A stretch of DNA of 64,000 bases from Arthrobacter sp. MYb23. Lineage in GTDB: Bacteria; Actinomycetota; Actinomycetes; Actinomycetales; Micrococcaceae. Of this stretch, positions 18,521 through 26,844 are shown piece after piece. Each line of letters opens with the position of its first letter. The first letter of the stretch is position 1. Position numbers and translations under genes: made by a program. The stretch lies in assembly GCF_002979775.1 (NCBI RefSeq), contig NZ_PCPR01000006.1:124001-188000 (forward strand). The letters are read 5' to 3'. The notes under the pieces were generated by a model, which was given only the letters and a program-made list of their open reading frames with translations, was not told the origin of the DNA and ran no database searches.

Positions 18521-19477
18521 ATGTCCGTCCGTTTGAGCCCAGCCCATTCCCGGGAGACTTCGCCCAAACCGTCACCGGCTGCGAAGACCCGGCGGTCACC
18601 TGCACCCACGTTCAACACCCGGCGCCGCGGCGTCACCCGGAAGCGCAGCTCCGTCCTGCTCACCATCCTGATGGGGGTTATGGCGGTGTACGCCCTGCTT
18701 CCCTTGTTCTGGCTGGTGGTCAATTCCACCAAGACCCAGACGTCCCTTTTCAGTTCGTTCGGCCTGTGGTTCTCCGGGGACTTCGCACTGTGGGACAACA
18801 TTGTGGGCACCCTGACCTACAACGACGGCGAATTCCTGCGCTGGCTTGCCAACACCATGCTCTACGTCGTGGTGGGTGCCGGCGGGGCGACGTTCCTTGC
18901 CACCCTGGCCGGCTACGGACTGGCCAAGTTTGATTTTCCGGGCAAACGCGGCGTCTTCGCAGTTGTTCTCGGTGCCGTGGCTATTCCAGGTACGGCGTTG
19001 GCAGTCCCGACGTTCCTCATGTTCAGCCAGATGGGGCTCACCAACACCCCGTGGTCCGTCATCATTCCGTCCCTGATCAGTCCGTTCGGGCTCTACCTGG
19101 TGTGGATCTATGCCCTCGAGTCCGTGCCGACGGAAGTGCTGGAGGCAGCCCGCATGGACGGAGCAGGGGAGTTCCGGACCTTCTTCACCATCTCGCTGAG
19201 AATGCTGGCGCCAGGCTTCATCACCGTCCTCCTGTTCACCGTGGTGGCCACGTGGAACAACTACTTCCTCCCCCTGATCATGTTGAGCCAATCAACCTGG
19301 TACCCGCTCACCGTGGGGCTCAACAGCTGGAACGCCCAAGCGACCACGGCCGGAGGCGAGGCCATCTACAACCTCGTCATCACCGGATCACTGCTCACTA
19401 TCGTGCCCATTGTGGGGGCGTTCCTCTTCCTCCAGCGCTTCTGGCAGTCGGGACTGTCTGCCGGAAGCGTCAAGTAA
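18521..19477 (+). CDS. sugar ABC transporter permease (CUT1, system 2, MalG-like)
   Basis: 318 residues: a basic Pro-rich cytosolic N-terminus of about 45 residues, then six predicted helices. The EAA loop is VLEAARMDGAGEFRTFFTI, followed by SLRML instead of the common LP ending. The C-terminal helices contain NAQATTAGGEAIYNLVITGS. It forms the channel with the preceding permease; the binding protein follows 70 bases downstream. Confidence 0.92.
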   Translation: MSVRLSPAHSRETSPKPSPAAKTRRSPAPTFNTRRRGVTRKRSSVLLTILMGVMAVYALLPLFWLVVNSTKTQTSLFSSFGLWFSGDFALWDNIVGTLTYNDGEFLRWLANTMLYVVVGAGGATFLATLAGYGLAKFDFPGKRGVFAVVLGAVAIPGTALAVPTFLMFSQMGLTNTPWSVIIPSLISPFGLYLVWIYALESVPTEVLEAARMDGAGEFRTFFTISLRMLAPGFITVLLFTVVATWNNYFLPLIMLSQSTWYPLTVGLNSWNAQATTAGGEAIYNLVITGSLLTIVPIVGAFLFLQRFWQSGLSAGSVK

Positions 19478-19547
19478 CAAGCCCCGACGACGGCGACCTC
19501 CCGCCGTCGTGAATCTCCCAAACCGCATCTGAAAGGCACCACATTCA

Positions 19548-20903
19548 ATGAAGAACAATCATCGCTTCCGGCGGGCAGCCGGCGCCGCTCTGGCGGCAAG
19601 CCTCCTGATGGGTGGCCTCGCCGCCTGCAGTAGCTCCGGAACCACCGCAAACGCCGGAGCCGAAGGCGCCAGTGCCGAGGACATCGCCAAGGCGCTGGAC
19701 ACGGAGACCACCCTCACGGTGTGGGGTTGGGCGCCGCAGCTCGAACCAATCGTGGAGGCCTTCGAAGCCAAGTACCCCAAGGTCCACGTCAACCTGGAGA
19801 ACGTGGGAACGGGCAACGCCCACTACACCAAGCTGCAGAACGCTGTTAAGGCCGGAAGCGGGGCTCCGGACGTTGCACAGATCGAATACAACGCCCTGCC
19901 GCAGTTCGCCCTGTCCGATTCCTTGGTCAACCTGAAGGACTTCGGCGCGGAGGAGCTCAAGGACAATTACACTGCGTCAACTTGGGGATCGGTGAACCTC
20001 AACGGTGGCGTCTACGCCCTGCCGCAGGACTCAGGTCCCATGGCCATGTTCTACCGGGCCGACGTCTTCGAAAAGCACGGCATCAGCATCCCCACCACGT
20101 GGGATGAGTACGTTGAAGCCGGCAAGAAGCTCCACGCTGCCGACCCCAAGGCCTACATCACCAGTGACACCGGCGATGCCGGCTTCACCACAAGCATGAT
20201 CTGGCAGGCCGGCGGCAAGCCTTACACACTGGACGGAAGCACCAAAGTAGCCGTTGATCTCCAGGATGAAGGCGCCAAGAAGTGGACCGGCACCTGGAAC
20301 CAGCTGCTCAAGAACGATCTCCTCTCGCCCGTCACCAGCTGGAGCGACGAATGGTACAAGGGCCTCTCGGACGGCAGCATCGCCACCCTGATCATTGGCG
20401 CATGGATGCCCGCCAACCTCGAATCAGGCGCGGAGGCAGCCAGCGGCAAGTGGCGGGTAGCCCCGATGCCGACCTACGAGAAGGGCGCAGCCGCAACGGC
20501 TGAGAACGGTGGCGGTGGCGACGCCGTACTGAAGCAGAGCAAGAACAAGGCTGCAGCCTACGGCTTCCTCCAGTTCGCAAACGGCCCTGAAGGATCCAAG
20601 ATCCACGCTGCAAACGGTGGCTTCCCCTCCACCACGGCCGATCTTGAGAGCGATTCGTTCCTGAACGCCGAGAACGCCTACTTCGGCGGCCAGAAAATCA
20701 ACAAGGTCCTGGTGCAGGCGTCCAAGGACGTGGTGCCGGGCTGGAGCTACCTTCCCTTCCAGACCTACGCCAACAGCATCTACAGCGACACCGTTGGCCA
20801 GGCTTACGGCTCCAAGGGTGAACTGAACGACGGCTTGAAGGCTTGGCAGGACGCCACCGCCAAGTACGGACAGCAGCAGGGCTTCACCGTTACCACCAAG
20901 TAA
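19548..20903 (+). CDS. ABC transporter sugar-binding lipoprotein (CUT1, system 2)
   Basis: 451 residues: lipoprotein signal peptide with lipobox LAAC (Cys27), then an extracellular solute-binding protein family 1 domain. Visible family segments are DVAQIEYNALPQFA, YALPQDSGPMAMFYRADVF and WMPANLESGAEAASGKWRV. It is sequence-distinct from the system 1 lipoprotein and lacks the Tat motif, so the two systems probably take up different oligosaccharides. The GH35 gene follows, which suggests a beta-galactoside ligand (inference). Confidence 0.9.
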   Translation: MKNNHRFRRAAGAALAASLLMGGLAACSSSGTTANAGAEGASAEDIAKALDTETTLTVWGWAPQLEPIVEAFEAKYPKVHVNLENVGTGNAHYTKLQNAVKAGSGAPDVAQIEYNALPQFALSDSLVNLKDFGAEELKDNYTASTWGSVNLNGGVYALPQDSGPMAMFYRADVFEKHGISIPTTWDEYVEAGKKLHAADPKAYITSDTGDAGFTTSMIWQAGGKPYTLDGSTKVAVDLQDEGAKKWTGTWNQLLKNDLLSPVTSWSDEWYKGLSDGSIATLIIGAWMPANLESGAEAASGKWRVAPMPTYEKGAAATAENGGGGDAVLKQSKNKAAAYGFLQFANGPEGSKIHAANGGFPSTTADLESDSFLNAENAYFGGQKINKVLVQASKDVVPGWSYLPFQTYANSIYSDTVGQAYGSKGELNDGLKAWQDATAKYGQQQGFTVTTK

Positions 20904-20975
20904 GGCCGTGGCGCGGGTTCCAGGGCGTCCCCCGGTCCTGGACTCCGCTCCACCATTTCAGATTGGATTTCCCCT

Positions 20976-22745
20976 ATGCCAACCTTCACCATCGGCGAGC
21001 AGGACTTCATGCTCGACGGTCAGCCCCATCGGATTCTCTCCGGCGCTTTGCACTACTTCCGCGTCCATCCGGATCAATGGGCGGACCGGATCCGGAAGGC
21101 CCGGCAAATGGGGCTCAACACCATCGAGACTTACATTCCGTGGAACGCCCACGCTCCGTCCCCGGAGGTCTTCGATACCTCAGGTGGCTTGGACCTTGGC
21201 CGTTTCCTGGACCTGATCGCCGCTGAAGGGATGCACGCCATCGTTCGCCCGGGGCCGTACATCTGTGCGGAGTGGGACAACGGCGGGCTCCCTGCCTGGC
21301 TGTTTGACCGTGGCGCTGCTGCCATCCGAGCCGATGATCCCGTGTATATGGCAGCCCTCACCGAGTATCTCGAGCAGCTCGCACCCATCCTGGTTCCCCG
21401 CCAGATAGATGCCGGCGGTCCCATCATCCTGATCCAGATTGAGAACGAGTACGGTGCCTACGGCGCCGACCGTTTCTACCTGGAAAAGCTCGTCAAGGTC
21501 AACCGGGAAATGGGGCTGACCGTGCCGTTCACCACGGTTGACCAGCCGCAGCATGACATGTTGGCTAACGGCAGCCTCCCGGAACTGCACAAGACGGGCT
21601 CGTTCGGTAGCCGCTCTGCGGAGCGCCTGGAAACACTTCGCCGCCATCAGCCCACCGGCCCCCTCATGTGTTCTGAATTCTGGGTGGGCTGGTTCGATCA
21701 CTGGGGAGCGCACCACCACACCACAACCGTGGAGCAGTCCGCCAACGATCTGGAGGTGCTGCTGGAGCTTGGCGCGTCCGTGAATATCTATATGTTCCAC
21801 GGCGGCACCAACTTTGGATTCACCAACGGCGCGAACGACAAGGGTGTTTACCAGCCGATCGTTACCAGCTACGACTACGACGCCCCTTTGGACGAAGCTG
21901 GAAACCCGACGCCGAAGTACTGGGCCTTCCGCGAGGTTATTTCCAAATACACAACCCTCGACGACGACGACGTTCCGGCCCCGCCTCAGCTTGGTTCGGC
22001 ACTGTCCGTAAACCTGACGCAATCACTGCCGCTGTGGGATTGCCTGGACCGGCTCGGGAAGTGGACCTCGCACGAGGGAATCCGCTCCCACGACGAGCTG
22101 GGCCACTACTCCGGATTCACTCTCTACCGCAGAGGAATCGAAGTTTCCGGTCCCGCTGTGCTGGAGTTCGACGAAGTGCGTGACCGGGCCCAGGTATTCC
22201 TGGACAGGGTGCCGGTGGGAATTCTCTCCCGGGATCACCATGAAAAGTCCCTGGCGCTGCCCCATGACGCGGTGGGCACCCTGGAAATCCTGGTGGAGGA
22301 CCAAGGGCGCGTGAACTATGGTCCCCGTTTGGGGGAGTCCAAGGGCCTGATCGGAAATGCCCGGATCAACGGAGAAACTCTCTGGAACTGGGACATCCTT
22401 CCCTTGGAACTCGACGACGCAGTTCCAGTCTCAGCGGCATTGGAGGAACAACCCTCCCTTCCTGACGTACCAGTGTCCGGGCCTGTCTTTGTCCATGGGA
22501 CTTTTGACCTCCCCGGCGGTGGCGATACTTTCCTTTCCACCAAGGGCTGGACCAAAGGAGTGGTGTGGATCAACGGCTTCTGCCTGGGACGGTACTGGTC
22601 GCGAGGACCGCAGGCCACGCTTTACGTTCCAGGCTCCCTCCTGAGAAAGCACGGCAACACCATCACCGTGCTCGAACTCCAAGCAGCCACCCGCAGCTCC
22701 GTTTCCTTCGTGGCCAGCCACGATCTGGGCCATACGGAGTTCTGA
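20976..22745 (+). CDS. GH35 beta-galactosidase
   Basis: 589 residues without a signal peptide, so cytosolic. The N-terminal TIM barrel has the GH35 signatures: SGALHYFRVHPDQW, IVRPGPYICAEWDNGGLP, acid/base in IENEYGAYG (E158) and nucleophile in MCSEFWVGW (E234), plus MFHGGTNFGFTNGAN. C-terminal beta domains (about 380-589) end in GVVWINGFCLGRYW, as in other GH35 enzymes. It should release terminal beta-galactose from imported oligosaccharides. It belongs to the transporter 2 operon, and the mutarotase-like gene begins two bases after its stop. Confidence 0.95.
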   Translation: MPTFTIGEQDFMLDGQPHRILSGALHYFRVHPDQWADRIRKARQMGLNTIETYIPWNAHAPSPEVFDTSGGLDLGRFLDLIAAEGMHAIVRPGPYICAEWDNGGLPAWLFDRGAAAIRADDPVYMAALTEYLEQLAPILVPRQIDAGGPIILIQIENEYGAYGADRFYLEKLVKVNREMGLTVPFTTVDQPQHDMLANGSLPELHKTGSFGSRSAERLETLRRHQPTGPLMCSEFWVGWFDHWGAHHHTTTVEQSANDLEVLLELGASVNIYMFHGGTNFGFTNGANDKGVYQPIVTSYDYDAPLDEAGNPTPKYWAFREVISKYTTLDDDDVPAPPQLGSALSVNLTQSLPLWDCLDRLGKWTSHEGIRSHDELGHYSGFTLYRRGIEVSGPAVLEFDEVRDRAQVFLDRVPVGILSRDHHEKSLALPHDAVGTLEILVEDQGRVNYGPRLGESKGLIGNARINGETLWNWDILPLELDDAVPVSAALEEQPSLPDVPVSGPVFVHGTFDLPGGGDTFLSTKGWTKGVVWINGFCLGRYWSRGPQATLYVPGSLLRKHGNTITVLELQAATRSSVSFVASHDLGHTEF

Positions 22746-22747
22746 CC

Positions 22748-23743
22748 ATGACACTGACTCAAGCAACAACGGCAGGAATTGCTGCTCCGACCGGCCGGCA
22801 GTTCCGGATTTCCGCGGAACCGGGGCCAGATGGCCACGTGGTCTCGGCAGTCATCACTGAGCTCGGCGGCACCATCCGCAGCCTCACCGTGGACGGCGAG
22901 CCGTTGATCGAGGAGTTTCCCGAGTTCGGTCTCCCCAAACATTGTGAGGGCGAGATCCTCATTCCTTGGCCCAACAGGGTCCGGGATGGGCGCTGGTCCT
23001 ATGACGGGAAAGACCTCCAGCTGGCCATCAGCGAACCCGAGCGCGGCAACGCGATTCATGGTCTCGTCAAGCTCCGTCCCCACACGCTGGTCCACCGGTC
23101 CGGCAGCGAGCTGACGCTGCAGGTTCGGATCTATCCGAGCGAAGGCTATCCGTTCGCTGTGGACGTGCAGACCACGTATTCGGTATCCCCGCAGGGGCTC
23201 ACGGTCACCCACGCGCTGACCAACAAGTCAGCCATGCCCGCCCCTGCGGCCATTGGTTCACACCCGTACATGCGGGTTGGAGCTACGCCCATGCAGGACG
23301 TTTCCCTGACCATCAACGCTGCCTCTTATGTGGTGGTGGATGAGCGTCTGAATCCCGTGGGCACGTCCCCTGTCTCCGGGACGCCCATGGATCTATCCGC
23401 AGGGCCCAAGGTGGGCTGGTTGCAACTGGACACAGCGTTCCTGGATCTCACTCCGGCGCCGGATGGAAGGTACAGGCACCTCCTGGAAGCACCCAACGGA
23501 GACGCCGTTGAGGTCTGGGGCGATGCCAACTATCAGTACGCGCAGGTGTACACCACCACGAGCTATCCAGCGGGAGGCCACCGGACCGCGGTAGCGGTGG
23601 AACCCATGACGGCGCTCCCCAACGCATTCAACTCCGGTGCCGGCCTGCGCTGGCTTGAACCAGGGGAGGAGTGGATCTCGACCTGGGGGATTTCACATCG
23701 GCTCGGCCCCGCACAGGGCAACCACCTTAGAGGAGAGAACTGA
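22748..23743 (+). CDS. aldose 1-epimerase family protein (GalM-like)
   Basis: 331 residues with a galactose-mutarotase beta-sandwich. Family motifs: GEILIPWPNRVRDGRWSY, NAIHGLVKLRPH with the conserved His, AAIGSHPYMRVG, and a C-terminal VAVEPMTALPNAFN with the likely catalytic Glu. It would interconvert alpha and beta galactose anomers before the Leloir pathway. The ATG at 22748 follows the GH35 stop directly; a longer in-frame extension back to 22565 runs through the GH35 gene and is rejected. galE follows two bases after the stop. Confidence 0.92.
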   Translation: MTLTQATTAGIAAPTGRQFRISAEPGPDGHVVSAVITELGGTIRSLTVDGEPLIEEFPEFGLPKHCEGEILIPWPNRVRDGRWSYDGKDLQLAISEPERGNAIHGLVKLRPHTLVHRSGSELTLQVRIYPSEGYPFAVDVQTTYSVSPQGLTVTHALTNKSAMPAPAAIGSHPYMRVGATPMQDVSLTINAASYVVVDERLNPVGTSPVSGTPMDLSAGPKVGWLQLDTAFLDLTPAPDGRYRHLLEAPNGDAVEVWGDANYQYAQVYTTTSYPAGGHRTAVAVEPMTALPNAFNSGAGLRWLEPGEEWISTWGISHRLGPAQGNHLRGEN

Positions 23744-23745
23744 CC

Positions 23746-24720
23746 ATGGCATGGCTAGTAACTGGAGGTGCCGGGTACATCGGTTCCCATGTAGCCCAAG
23801 CGCTGATGGATGACGGTCACGACGTAGTGGTCATCGATGACCTGTCCAGCGGTAAGCGCGGATTTGTGCAGGAAGGTGCCGCTTTCGAGCAGGGATCACT
23901 GCTGGATACTGGTTTCCTCAAAGAGGTATTCGAGCGCCACGATGTAGCGGGCGTGATCCACCTGGCGGGATTCAAATACGCGGGGGTATCGGTTGAATGG
24001 CCCCTTCACACCTATTTCCAGAACGTCACCGGTACAGGAAACCTTTTGGCTGCCATGGAAGCAGCCTCTGTGCAGGCGATCGTCTTTTCCTCCAGTGCCG
24101 CCGTGTACGGGAACACCGACGTGGACTTGGTGACCGAATCCACGCCAACGAGGCCGGAATCTCCCTACGGCGAATCCAAGCTCATTGGTGAGTGGCTCAT
24201 CGCAGACCAATCCCGGGCAACCGGGCTGCGGCATACATCCCTCCGGTATTTCAATGTGGTTGGATCCGGGATCCTTGACGTGGTGGATGTCAGCCCGCAC
24301 AATCTCTTCCCCTTGGTCTTCCAAGCGTTGAAGGACGGCGCAACGCCAAAGATCTTTGGCACGGCATACGCCACGCCGGACGGTAGCTGCGTCAGGGACT
24401 ACGTCCACGTTGCTGATGTGGCCGCGGCCCACGTGGAAGCCGCCCGGAAACTCCAAGAGGGCGTTGACCTAGAGCCGGTCTACAACCTGGGCAGCGGTAC
24501 CGGGGTATCAGTTCGCCAGATCATGGCTGAAATGGCCTCTGTGACCGGGATTCAGTTCTCTCCACAGATTTGCGCAGCCCGGCCCGGCGATCCTGCCCGG
24601 ATCGTCGCTTCCGGCGAACTGGCACGCCGCGACATCGCTTGGGAGCCGAGGCATACGCTCCGGGACATGATCTCCAGCGCCTGGGCGGCAGCCGGGAACC
24701 AGAAGTTATCCACTCACTAG
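23746..24720 (+). CDS. galE: UDP-glucose 4-epimerase
   Basis: 324 residues, an extended SDR. The NAD-binding GGAGYIGSHVAQALMDDGH is at residues 6-24, and the catalytic set is FSSSAAVYG then PYGESKLIGEW (Tyr-x-x-x-Lys). A typical GalE C-terminal part reads DYVHVADVAAAH and YNLGSGTGVSVRQIM. It converts UDP-galactose to UDP-glucose, the last Leloir step. galK and galT are not in the window. It is the last metabolic gene of the transporter 2 operon, and surface-protein genes follow after 30 bases. Confidence 0.96.
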   Translation: MAWLVTGGAGYIGSHVAQALMDDGHDVVVIDDLSSGKRGFVQEGAAFEQGSLLDTGFLKEVFERHDVAGVIHLAGFKYAGVSVEWPLHTYFQNVTGTGNLLAAMEAASVQAIVFSSSAAVYGNTDVDLVTESTPTRPESPYGESKLIGEWLIADQSRATGLRHTSLRYFNVVGSGILDVVDVSPHNLFPLVFQALKDGATPKIFGTAYATPDGSCVRDYVHVADVAAAHVEAARKLQEGVDLEPVYNLGSGTGVSVRQIMAEMASVTGIQFSPQICAARPGDPARIVASGELARRDIAWEPRHTLRDMISSAWAAAGNQKLSTH

Positions 24721-24750
24721 CACTGCAACGCACTATCTCAAAGGAACATC

Positions 24751-24966
24751 ATGATCGAGGCGCCTGAACTTTTGGCAACCATCACGGCTACCAGCAGGAC
24801 CACCATGGAGAACAACCTCAACGCTGCCATCCAAGCTGCGGAGCAGCGTGCGCGCAATGAAGGCCGCCGAGGGATCCTGGTCACGCGGCTGGACTATGCG
24901 TCCTACACGGTGGAACTCTCACCGGACGTGCCCTACGGCTACACCTATGAGAAGCATGACGCCTGA
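24751..24966 (+). CDS. small hypothetical protein, 71 residues
   Basis: Not recognised. AAAGGAA lies before the ATG at 24751. The sequence has a helical N-terminal half (MENNLNAAIQAAEQRARNEG), then a beta-like segment (GILVTRLDYASYTVELS). There is no signal peptide or membrane helix. Its last codons overlap the start of the LPATG protein gene, so the two are probably translationally coupled, and it stands between galE and the surface-complex genes. Confidence 0.7.
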   Translation: MIEAPELLATITATSRTTMENNLNAAIQAAEQRARNEGRRGILVTRLDYASYTVELSPDVPYGYTYEKHDA

Positions 24967-25309
24967 GGGATCGCGGGGCACACCTCGCTCCGCCCGGCGG
25001 CGTTTCACTGTTCGAATTCGTTCAGCGGATTCTGCCAGGATCCTGTTGTCATGCGTGCTGGTCGGTTTCAGCCTGGTGCTGGGGCTTACGCCGGGTTGGG
25101 CGTCGGAGATCAACGGCTCCGACATCAAGATCAGTGTTGACATTGCGCCGCGCACACAATGTAGCGGCCAGTGTCTTCCGAACGGACTCCCCGCGACGGG
25201 CCTCGACCCCGTAGGGGCCCTCGTGGCTGCCGGGCTCTGCGGCGGGACCGGGTTGCTCCTCCTGTTCGTCGGGCGCGAGCAAGCCGCTACCCGGCAGAAG
25301 GGAGGGTGA
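24956..25309 (+). CDS. small LPXTG-anchored cell-wall protein (CscD-like)
   Basis: 117 residues: a basic N-terminus (RSARRRFTVRIR), a signal-peptide helix (ILLSCVLVGFSLVLGL) with likely cleavage after GWAS, and only about 28 mature residues with two Cys (CSGQC). A sortase motif LPATG (residues 78-82) is followed by a hydrophobic helix and a charged tail (REQAATRQKGG). It should be linked to peptidoglycan by a sortase. The start (ATG 24956, or 24947) lies inside the 3' end of the 71-residue gene. Small LPXTG proteins are a fixed part of csc/WxL loci in low-GC Gram-positives (CscD); here it precedes the second WxL-type gene. Confidence 0.8.
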   Translation: MTPEGSRGTPRSARRRFTVRIRSADSARILLSCVLVGFSLVLGLTPGWASEINGSDIKISVDIAPRTQCSGQCLPNGLPATGLDPVGALVAAGLCGGTGLLLLFVGREQAATRQKGG

Positions 25310-25419
25310 CGTTCCGCCGACTGGATTCTGTATACGAGCACAGAGTCCGTCCTGGCGCTTCCCTTACCGACACCTCTGGATATGAATCTCCCCTCGCATC
25401 GCAATGAAGGAGTAAGACG

Positions 25420-26043
25420 ATGAGCAAAGCAAGCTTGATCGTAAGAATCTCAGCAGTTGCCGCTGGCACTGCCGTACTGGCCGGCGTGGCCGGAGCCGCA
25501 ATGGCTGAAGAAAACCATGGCGACCAAGACGTCGACGTGAATGTGGCGATTGCGCAGATCGATGAGCCTGGAATTCTGGCCATGAGCGTGGCAGGAACCA
25601 CGGCCACCCTGACGGAAGCCGGCTCGTCTCCCACCGTCCGCCAGTTCACAGGTTCGCTGCCCACGGTAATGGTGACTGATACGCGACTCCCGGACCAGAT
25701 CCCGGCCGGCGCCGGCTGGTACGTCATTGGTACATCCACCGACTTCACGGGAACCACGGGCCAGCCGGCGATCGGGGCTGGACACCTGGGGTGGTCGCCG
25801 TCATTGATCGACGGCGGTGAATCTGGCCTGGTCGCTGAGGGTGACGTTGTGGAAACGGTCATGGACTCGGGCGCGGACGCAGTGGGCCTGGTCGACCAGG
25901 AATTGCTGGCCCTGGCCCTGGACTCAGCAGCAATTGCGCCTGAAGGGCAGTGGACCGCAACGGCCGGCTTGTTCCTCCGTACGCCGGCTACCGTCGCGCC
26001 CGGCGACTACACCGCGAACCTGACGTTGTCGTTGTTCGAGTAG
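25420..26043 (+). CDS. WxL-type secreted cell-surface protein (paralogue 2)
   Basis: 207 residues with AAGGAG before the ATG. The signal peptide ends after AAMA, and the mature part starts EENHGDQDVDVNV, as in paralogue 1 (DQNHGDQDVDVNV). It carries the same VTDTR, GAGWYVIGTSTDF, GHLGWSP and C-terminal NLTLSLFE motifs. The two copies sit about 15 kb apart near the two ends of the galactan locus, one beside DUF916 and one beside the LPATG gene. An intrinsic terminator follows. Confidence 0.8.
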   Translation: MSKASLIVRISAVAAGTAVLAGVAGAAMAEENHGDQDVDVNVAIAQIDEPGILAMSVAGTTATLTEAGSSPTVRQFTGSLPTVMVTDTRLPDQIPAGAGWYVIGTSTDFTGTTGQPAIGAGHLGWSPSLIDGGESGLVAEGDVVETVMDSGADAVGLVDQELLALALDSAAIAPEGQWTATAGLFLRTPATVAPGDYTANLTLSLFE

Positions 26044-26053
26044 ACGCATTGGT

Positions 26054-26086
26054 GGTCCGGCACCTGGGGGAGCCGGACTATTTTTG
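26054..26086 (+). terminator. intrinsic terminator after the second WxL-type gene
   Basis: GTCCGGC (26055-26061) pairs with GCCGGAC (26072-26078), followed by TATTTTTG. It closes the galactan/surface-complex operon. Confidence 0.8.
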
Positions 26087-26145
26087 TGACCAGTATGAAA
26101 AAGTTGCAGAGAAATGTCCTGACTGCCGAATACAAGGAGCGCCCA

Positions 26146-26748
26146 TTGATTCCCGAAATAGCTGGACTTCCTTCCCTCGAATGGACGTCATCGCCCAGCC
26201 ATGCCAGCTATGACCAGGCCGAGGGAACACTCACGCTCACGGCCGCGCCCGGCGTGGACTGGACCAACGATTCCCTGGGCGGAGAGCCGCAGCACGGTGC
26301 CACGGCGTTGGGCTTCAGGGCACCTGCGGCGTTCTCGTTGTCGGCCAGGGTCATGGTGGCCTCACCACGCACAACGTTCGACGCCGGTGTGCTGACTCTG
26401 TGGGCGGACAACGAGCACTGGGCCAAGCTCTGCTTCGAATATTCTCCGCAAGGGGAAGCCATGGTGGTCAGCGTAGTGACCAATACCTATTCCGACGACG
26501 CCAACGGGCCGCTGGTGAGCGCGCCGTGGGTTTATCTGCGCGTGAGCCGGGTGGGGCCGGCGTGGGCTTTCCACTGGTCATCGGACGGCAGCGAATGGTC
26601 CTTTGTCCGTCTGTTCCGGCTGGATACGGAGAAACCCGTGCACGTTGGTTTCATGTCGCAGGCCCCGATGGGTGAGAGTTGCGAGGCCCGCTTTGACGCC
26701 ATCGAATTGAAGGAGGAACCTCCGGCTGACCTCCGCGACGGCAGTTAG
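26146..26748 (+). CDS. DUF1349 domain protein
   Basis: 200 residues, a concanavalin/laminin-G-like beta-sandwich of the DUF1349 family (SLEWTSSPSHASYD, LTLWADNEHWAKLCFEY, VYLRVSRVGPAWAFHWSSDG, VGFMSQAPMGESC). Members are cytosolic sugar-locus companions of unknown reaction. The TTG at 26146 is preferred because AAGGAG lies 7 bases upstream; a longer frame to GTG 26086 runs into the terminator and lacks a ribosome site. It lies at the boundary of the galactan locus and may belong to it. Confidence 0.8.
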   Translation: MIPEIAGLPSLEWTSSPSHASYDQAEGTLTLTAAPGVDWTNDSLGGEPQHGATALGFRAPAAFSLSARVMVASPRTTFDAGVLTLWADNEHWAKLCFEYSPQGEAMVVSVVTNTYSDDANGPLVSAPWVYLRVSRVGPAWAFHWSSDGSEWSFVRLFRLDTEKPVHVGFMSQAPMGESCEARFDAIELKEEPPADLRDGS

Positions 26749-26844
26749 CGCAGGTCAACCGTGCGCCAAGCGCCGCTCAGCCGGGGCGGTCAGCAAGCCT
26801 GTGGATATCCAGATGCTTGGATAAACCAAACAAGGTAGGTTGGC

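Noticed and set aside
22565..22747. N-terminal extension of the aldose epimerase frame
   Set aside because: It runs inside the GH35 gene. The ATG at 22748 sits immediately after the GH35 stop and begins the recognisable domain.
26086..26145. Upstream GTG start for the DUF1349 gene
   Set aside because: It falls in the tail of an intrinsic terminator. TTG 26146 has AAGGAG at proper spacing.
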